Below, piece by piece: positions 33,447-36,667 of a stretch of 36,667 nt of DNA. The stretch is taken from positions 1-36,667 of the forward strand of contig JAFBIU010000032.1 of NCBI GenBank assembly GCA_021531775.1, written 5' to 3'. The notes below the pieces were generated by a model. The model was not told the origin of the DNA, ran no database searches, and saw nothing but the letters and a program-made list of their open reading frames with translations. The translations under genes and the position numbers were made by a program. Each line of letters begins with the position of its first letter. Position 1 is the stretch's first letter. The stretch comes from Parabacteroides distasonis. GTDB taxonomy: Bacteria; Bacteroidota; Bacteroidia; Bacteroidales; Tannerellaceae.

Positions 33447-34381
33447 AACGCAGTTGATGTTTGGGTGTTAGACGAAACAGTTTGAATGAAAATATCATGC
33501 ATCGAAGGCAACTCTTCGGCAAATGAGAGGATCTCGTAGCGTTGTGCCAGCCGTTGCAACAGGTCCGAGTTACGCAGTTCGACATCCTTCCGGATCCGCA
33601 ATTCCGTAATGCCCGATGAACGACGGGTCTCTCCCAACACTTCATAACCCTCCGGAGCCAATGAGCCTTGTCGTTGCTCACTGTAACAGAGCGTAAAGTG
33701 ATGGCTCTTGAAGCGGTTGCGCACCTCATTCACTTCCCCCGACAAAACCACCTGTGCATGGTTGATGAGTGCGATGTTATCACAAATCTCTTCGACCGAG
33801 GCCATGTTGTGCGTCGAAAAGATAATCGTATGCCCCTGCTCTTTCAAGGCCAGGATTTCCTGTTTCAACAGTTCGGCATTCACCGGGTCAAATCCGCTGA
33901 ACGGTTCGTCAAAAATGAGCAACTTCGGCTCATGAATCACCGTGATGACGAACTGCACCTTCTGCTGCATGCCTTTGGAGAGCTCCTCCACCTTTCGGTT
34001 CCACCAGGGCATGATATCGAATTTTTCAAACCATTGCTGTAAACGGTGACGTGCCTCCTGGTAGGTGAGTCCTTTGAGCTGGGCCAGGTAAATGGCCTGT
34101 TCGCCCACCTTCATCTTTTTGTAGAGTCCCCGCTCTTCCGGCAAGTAACCGATCTGATACACATCATCCGGATGCGACGGATGGCCACAGAAATAGACCT
34201 CGCCAGCGTCCGGCAAGGTAATCCGGTTCATGATCCGGATCATCGTTGTTTTTCCGGCCCCATTCGGACCCAACAGCCCGAAAACCTTCCCTTCGGGCAC
34301 TGCCAAACTGACTCCATCCAATGCCAGATGATTCGTGAATTGCTTGACAATCTGTTTCGTCTCTACTACATTCATACGCAT
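33443..34381 (-). CDS. ABC transporter ATP-binding protein (NatA-like)
   Basis: The 312-aa protein has Walker A GLLGPNGAGKTT, the signature ELSKGMQQK, Walker B LLIFDEPFSGFD and the H-loop STHNMAS, plus a C-terminal DUF4162-like extension typical of NatA/YhaQ. It partners the ABC-2 permease gene next to it. Its ATG overlaps the dnaG stop codon by one base (TAATG), so it is translated in the same operon as dnaG. Another in-frame ATG two codons later could also start it. Confidence 0.92.
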   Translation of the reverse strand: MRMNVVETKQIVKQFTNHLALDGVSLAVPEGKVFGLLGPNGAGKTTMIRIMNRITLPDAGEVYFCGHPSHPDDVYQIGYLPEERGLYKKMKVGEQAIYLAQLKGLTYQEARHRLQQWFEKFDIMPWWNRKVEELSKGMQQKVQFVITVIHEPKLLIFDEPFSGFDPVNAELLKQEILALKEQGHTIIFSTHNMASVEEICDNIALINHAQVVLSGEVNEVRNRFKSHHFTLCYSEQRQGSLAPEGYEVLGETRRSSGITELRIRKDVELRNSDLLQRLAQRYEILSFAEELPSMHDIFIQTVSSNTQTSTAL

Positions 34382-36546
34382 TACATTTTTAGGATGATAC
34401 GTTCACCCAGTTCTTTGCTGAGCACACCTTTAATCTCGTTCAGGCGGGTCAGTTTCTTCATCGACTCAAAAACGGCCTCCATGTCGTTTGCTTCCTGATG
34501 CGTCTTGATCTCCTGTTGTACGGTTTTGATCTGCTGCATAATGTACGCATCCTTGAAGGCATACAGTTCGCGCGGAATCAGGGTCTCCAGCATGTCCTCC
34601 TCACGATCCAGTTCACGGTAGCGTGTATGATATTTACTCAACTGATACTTCTCGCTGATCAGATCGGCAGCCAACTTGCTGACAGTCGGGTCGGGATGCG
34701 ACAAGAAATAGCGCGAAGCCTCAAAACCGGCCTGCTTGCAGTGCGCTACCGCCTCCTCCAACATCTGCTTCAACAGAGGGGTATAGAAATGCAGATCATC
34801 CTGCGCCAGATCCTGCTGGATAAATTCAGCTACACGCAGTTGGATATGCTCTCCGCTCTCCTCGTCTTGATAATCGTAGAGCACCCGTTCGCCATACCGC
34901 ACCACATAGCGCATCAGCGTCAATTCAAAGGGTTCCAAAGGAGAGCGGGGCGTCCGTATGACCTGATCCAATAGACGGGTGGGACCCTCGACGGGAGCAG
35001 GTGTAGCCGCCTCTTCCGGGAGTGGAATGCCTAGAGGCAACGGCTCAGTCTCTCCGGCGGGAATCGCCTCCTCTTCGGGGGGAGGTGGAGGAAAATTGGC
35101 AGGAGGAACAGGCTCACCCTGCTGCGGATCCAGGGGCTGTAAAGGGTCATAGTCTGGATAAACAGGTAGTCCAGGCATCGTTGGCGGGATCTCCTGTTCC
35201 CTTTTCCGACTGCGCACCAGTGCATCCTGTTCGCGCTTGGCCTGCCTGAGTTTGGCAATCTCATCCAAGAGGACCTGTTCGGCAATCTCCATGGTGGAGC
35301 TGCATTCGCGGACATAGACCGAACGGGCAATGCCATCCGGAATCACAGAGATGGAACGGACAATATCCGCAATAAGTGCCGTTCGCCGGATCGGGTCGTT
35401 GCCAGCCTCTTCCAACAACAGGTTGGTCTTGAAACGGATAAAGTCTGTTTCATTAGCGGCCATGAAAGCGGCAAACTCACTCGCACCCTGTTTGCGGGCA
35501 AATGAATCCGGGTCTTCACCATCAGGCAATAGCACCACTTTCACATTCATACCCTCCTCCAGCAGCATGTCGATACCGCGCAAGGCCGCTTTGATACCGG
35601 CCGAATCCCCGTCATATAAAACGGTAATGTTGTTCGTGAAGCGATGGATCAGACGAATCTGCCCCTGGGTCAAAGCTGTACCCGACGAAGCCACGACATT
35701 CTCCACGCCCACCTGATGCATGCCAATCACATCCATGTAGCCCTCGACCAGGTAACAGCGGTCCTGCTTCACGATCTCCTGCTTGGCAAAATAAAGGCCA
35801 TAGAGTTCACTGCTCTTATGATACACCTCACTCTCAGGCGAGTTGACATATTTGGCTGTCTTCTCCCCCTTTTTCAAGGTTCGACCGCCAAAAGCCACCA
35901 CCTTACCGCTCAAGGTATGGACGGGATAGATCACACGTCCGCGAAACCGGTCCAGCATTTGCCCCGGTTCACGGTCAAGGGGAATGACCAGACCGGTACG
36001 CTCCAGATATTCACGTTTGTATCCAGCTCGTAAGGCCGCCTTGAAGAGCGCATCCCGTTGGTCCAGGCTGTAGCCCAACTGAAACTTGCGTACAATATCC
36101 TCGCGCAGTCCCCGCTCGGCGAAATAGCGCATACCGATCGAACGCCCCTCTTCCGTTTCCAGCAGGGTAGAGGTAAAGTATTTCTGTGCCCACGTATTCA
36201 GGATGAGCATACTCTCCCGATCGTTACGCATCTGACGTTCACGGGGTGTCAGTTCGCGCTCTTGAATCTCGATATGATACTTCTTTGCCAACCAACGCAA
36301 CGCATCGAAATAGGTCAACTGCTCATGCTTCATGATGAAGTGAACAGCCGTTCCTCCCTCCCCGCAAGCAAAACATTTACAGATATTCTTGGCTGGAGAA
36401 ACATAAAAAGAGGGAGATTTATCCGCATGAAAAGGACACAATCCAACATAACTTGTTCCCCGCTTACGCAGCGTGACAAACTGGGAAACCACCTCCAGAA
36501 TATTGGCAGCCTCCAAAATCTTATCTATCGTCGGTTGATCGATCAT
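34381..36546 (-). CDS. dnaG: DNA primase DnaG with long proline-rich linker
   Basis: The 721-aa protein makes RNA primers for replication. The N-terminal CHC2 zinc finger has Cys37, His40, Cys58 and Cys61 (LCPFH..CKCFACGEGG). The core has the TOPRIM motif VEGYMD (Glu269) and YDGDSAG (Asp312, Asp314). A Pro/Glu-rich linker (about residues 453-525, including FPPPPPEEE) separates the core from a C-terminal helicase-binding domain. The usual DnaG is about 600 residues; the linker explains part of the excess. The stop overlaps the ABC ATPase start by one base. The gene lies just downstream of the 5S rRNA terminator; no TAnnTTTG promoter was recognised. Confidence 0.96.
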   Translation of the reverse strand: MIDQPTIDKILEAANILEVVSQFVTLRKRGTSYVGLCPFHADKSPSFYVSPAKNICKCFACGEGGTAVHFIMKHEQLTYFDALRWLAKKYHIEIQERELTPRERQMRNDRESMLILNTWAQKYFTSTLLETEEGRSIGMRYFAERGLREDIVRKFQLGYSLDQRDALFKAALRAGYKREYLERTGLVIPLDREPGQMLDRFRGRVIYPVHTLSGKVVAFGGRTLKKGEKTAKYVNSPESEVYHKSSELYGLYFAKQEIVKQDRCYLVEGYMDVIGMHQVGVENVVASSGTALTQGQIRLIHRFTNNITVLYDGDSAGIKAALRGIDMLLEEGMNVKVVLLPDGEDPDSFARKQGASEFAAFMAANETDFIRFKTNLLLEEAGNDPIRRTALIADIVRSISVIPDGIARSVYVRECSSTMEIAEQVLLDEIAKLRQAKREQDALVRSRKREQEIPPTMPGLPVYPDYDPLQPLDPQQGEPVPPANFPPPPPEEEAIPAGETEPLPLGIPLPEEAATPAPVEGPTRLLDQVIRTPRSPLEPFELTLMRYVVRYGERVLYDYQDEESGEHIQLRVAEFIQQDLAQDDLHFYTPLLKQMLEEAVAHCKQAGFEASRYFLSHPDPTVSKLAADLISEKYQLSKYHTRYRELDREEDMLETLIPRELYAFKDAYIMQQIKTVQQEIKTHQEANDMEAVFESMKKLTRLNEIKGVLSKELGERIILKM

Positions 36547-36607
36547 CTCAGTTCACATTTCTTTCCAGTTGATATCCCTCATGCATACGCAGGCTATCAT
36601 AAAATCA

Positions 36608-36637
36608 AAGGGAACCAATCTTTCGACTGATTCCCTT
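36608..36637 (-). terminator. Terminator-like hairpin downstream of the 5S rRNA
   Basis: On the minus strand AAGGGAATCA (36637-36628) and TGGTTCCCTT (36617-36608) pair over 10 bp with one G-U and a 10-base loop, then TGATTTTA. The T-run is broken, so termination may be partial, which would allow read-through toward dnaG. Confidence 0.6.
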
Positions 36638-36647
36638 CGTTCTAAAA

Positions 36648-36667
36648 CGGCGGCTACCTACTCTCCC
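36648..36667 (-). rRNA. rrf: 5S rRNA, 3' end only (rest beyond right edge)
   Basis: The minus strand at the right edge reads GGGAGAGTAGGTAGCCGCC and then G and T residues, which matches the conserved 3' end of 5S rRNA (GGGAGAGTAGG..CGCCGCC-like) of Bacteroidales. Only about 20 bases are inside the window. The orientation means an rRNA operon lies to the right and reads leftwards. Confidence 0.8.

Noticed and set aside
1-36667. CRISPR array, insertion sequence or prophage
   Set aside because: No regularly spaced direct repeats, transposase, integrase or phage genes were seen on either strand.

Overview
The window is chromosomal DNA of a Bacteroidales bacterium. Three things point there. A UpxY-type NusG paralogue heads a capsule locus. 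Several families are Bacteroidetes-typical (DUF4270 and DUF4837 lipoproteins, a half-length 'glycogen synthase', a type II branched-chain aminotransferase, a single-chain pyruvate:ferredoxin oxidoreductase). Most transcription units start with the Bacteroidetes -7 element TAnnTTTG. Base composition looks roughly half GC, higher than typical Bacteroides; I do not assign a genus. There is no integrase, transposase, CRISPR array or prophage; most of the window is housekeeping DNA.

Region 1 (1-4175, minus strand) is the start of a capsular or exopolysaccharide operon running off the left edge: promoter, a structured leader of about 480 bases with a likely attenuator, upxY, capE-like dehydratase/epimerase, an AT-rich two-gene cassette with its own promoter, and a capF-like reductase cut by the window edge. 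CapE and CapF are the first two enzymes of UDP-L-FucNAc synthesis. No upxZ follows upxY.

Region 2 (4209-13619): a metallophosphoesterase divergent from ppk1; ppk1 overlaps a gene for a membrane-anchored HTH protein; then a DUF4837 lipoprotein, an RsmF-like rRNA methyltransferase, a degenerate SF1-like helicase, a BASS transporter and cutC.

Region 3 (13633-20515): MATE transporter, panC-panD, divergent from a half-length glycogen synthase gene with a DUF4270 lipoprotein behind it, then recQ. Region 4 (20559-26525): pyruvate:ferredoxin oxidoreductase, a AAA ATPase with an altered Walker B, and ilvE. Region 5 (26553-31906): metF-recR-GT2-GNAT operon converging on an aminotransferase-yqgE pair.

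Region 6 (31924-36667): a solitary tRNA-Asp with its own promoter and terminator, then on the minus strand a dnaG-ABC ATPase-ABC permease operon with overlapping stop and start codons, downstream of the 3' end of a 5S rRNA whose rRNA operon lies beyond the right edge.

The points most worth a second look are the self-transcribed cassette inside the capsule operon, the structured upxY leader, two P-loop proteins that have lost the usual Walker B glutamate, and the HTH protein coupled to ppk1. None is proven to be a new system from sequence alone.
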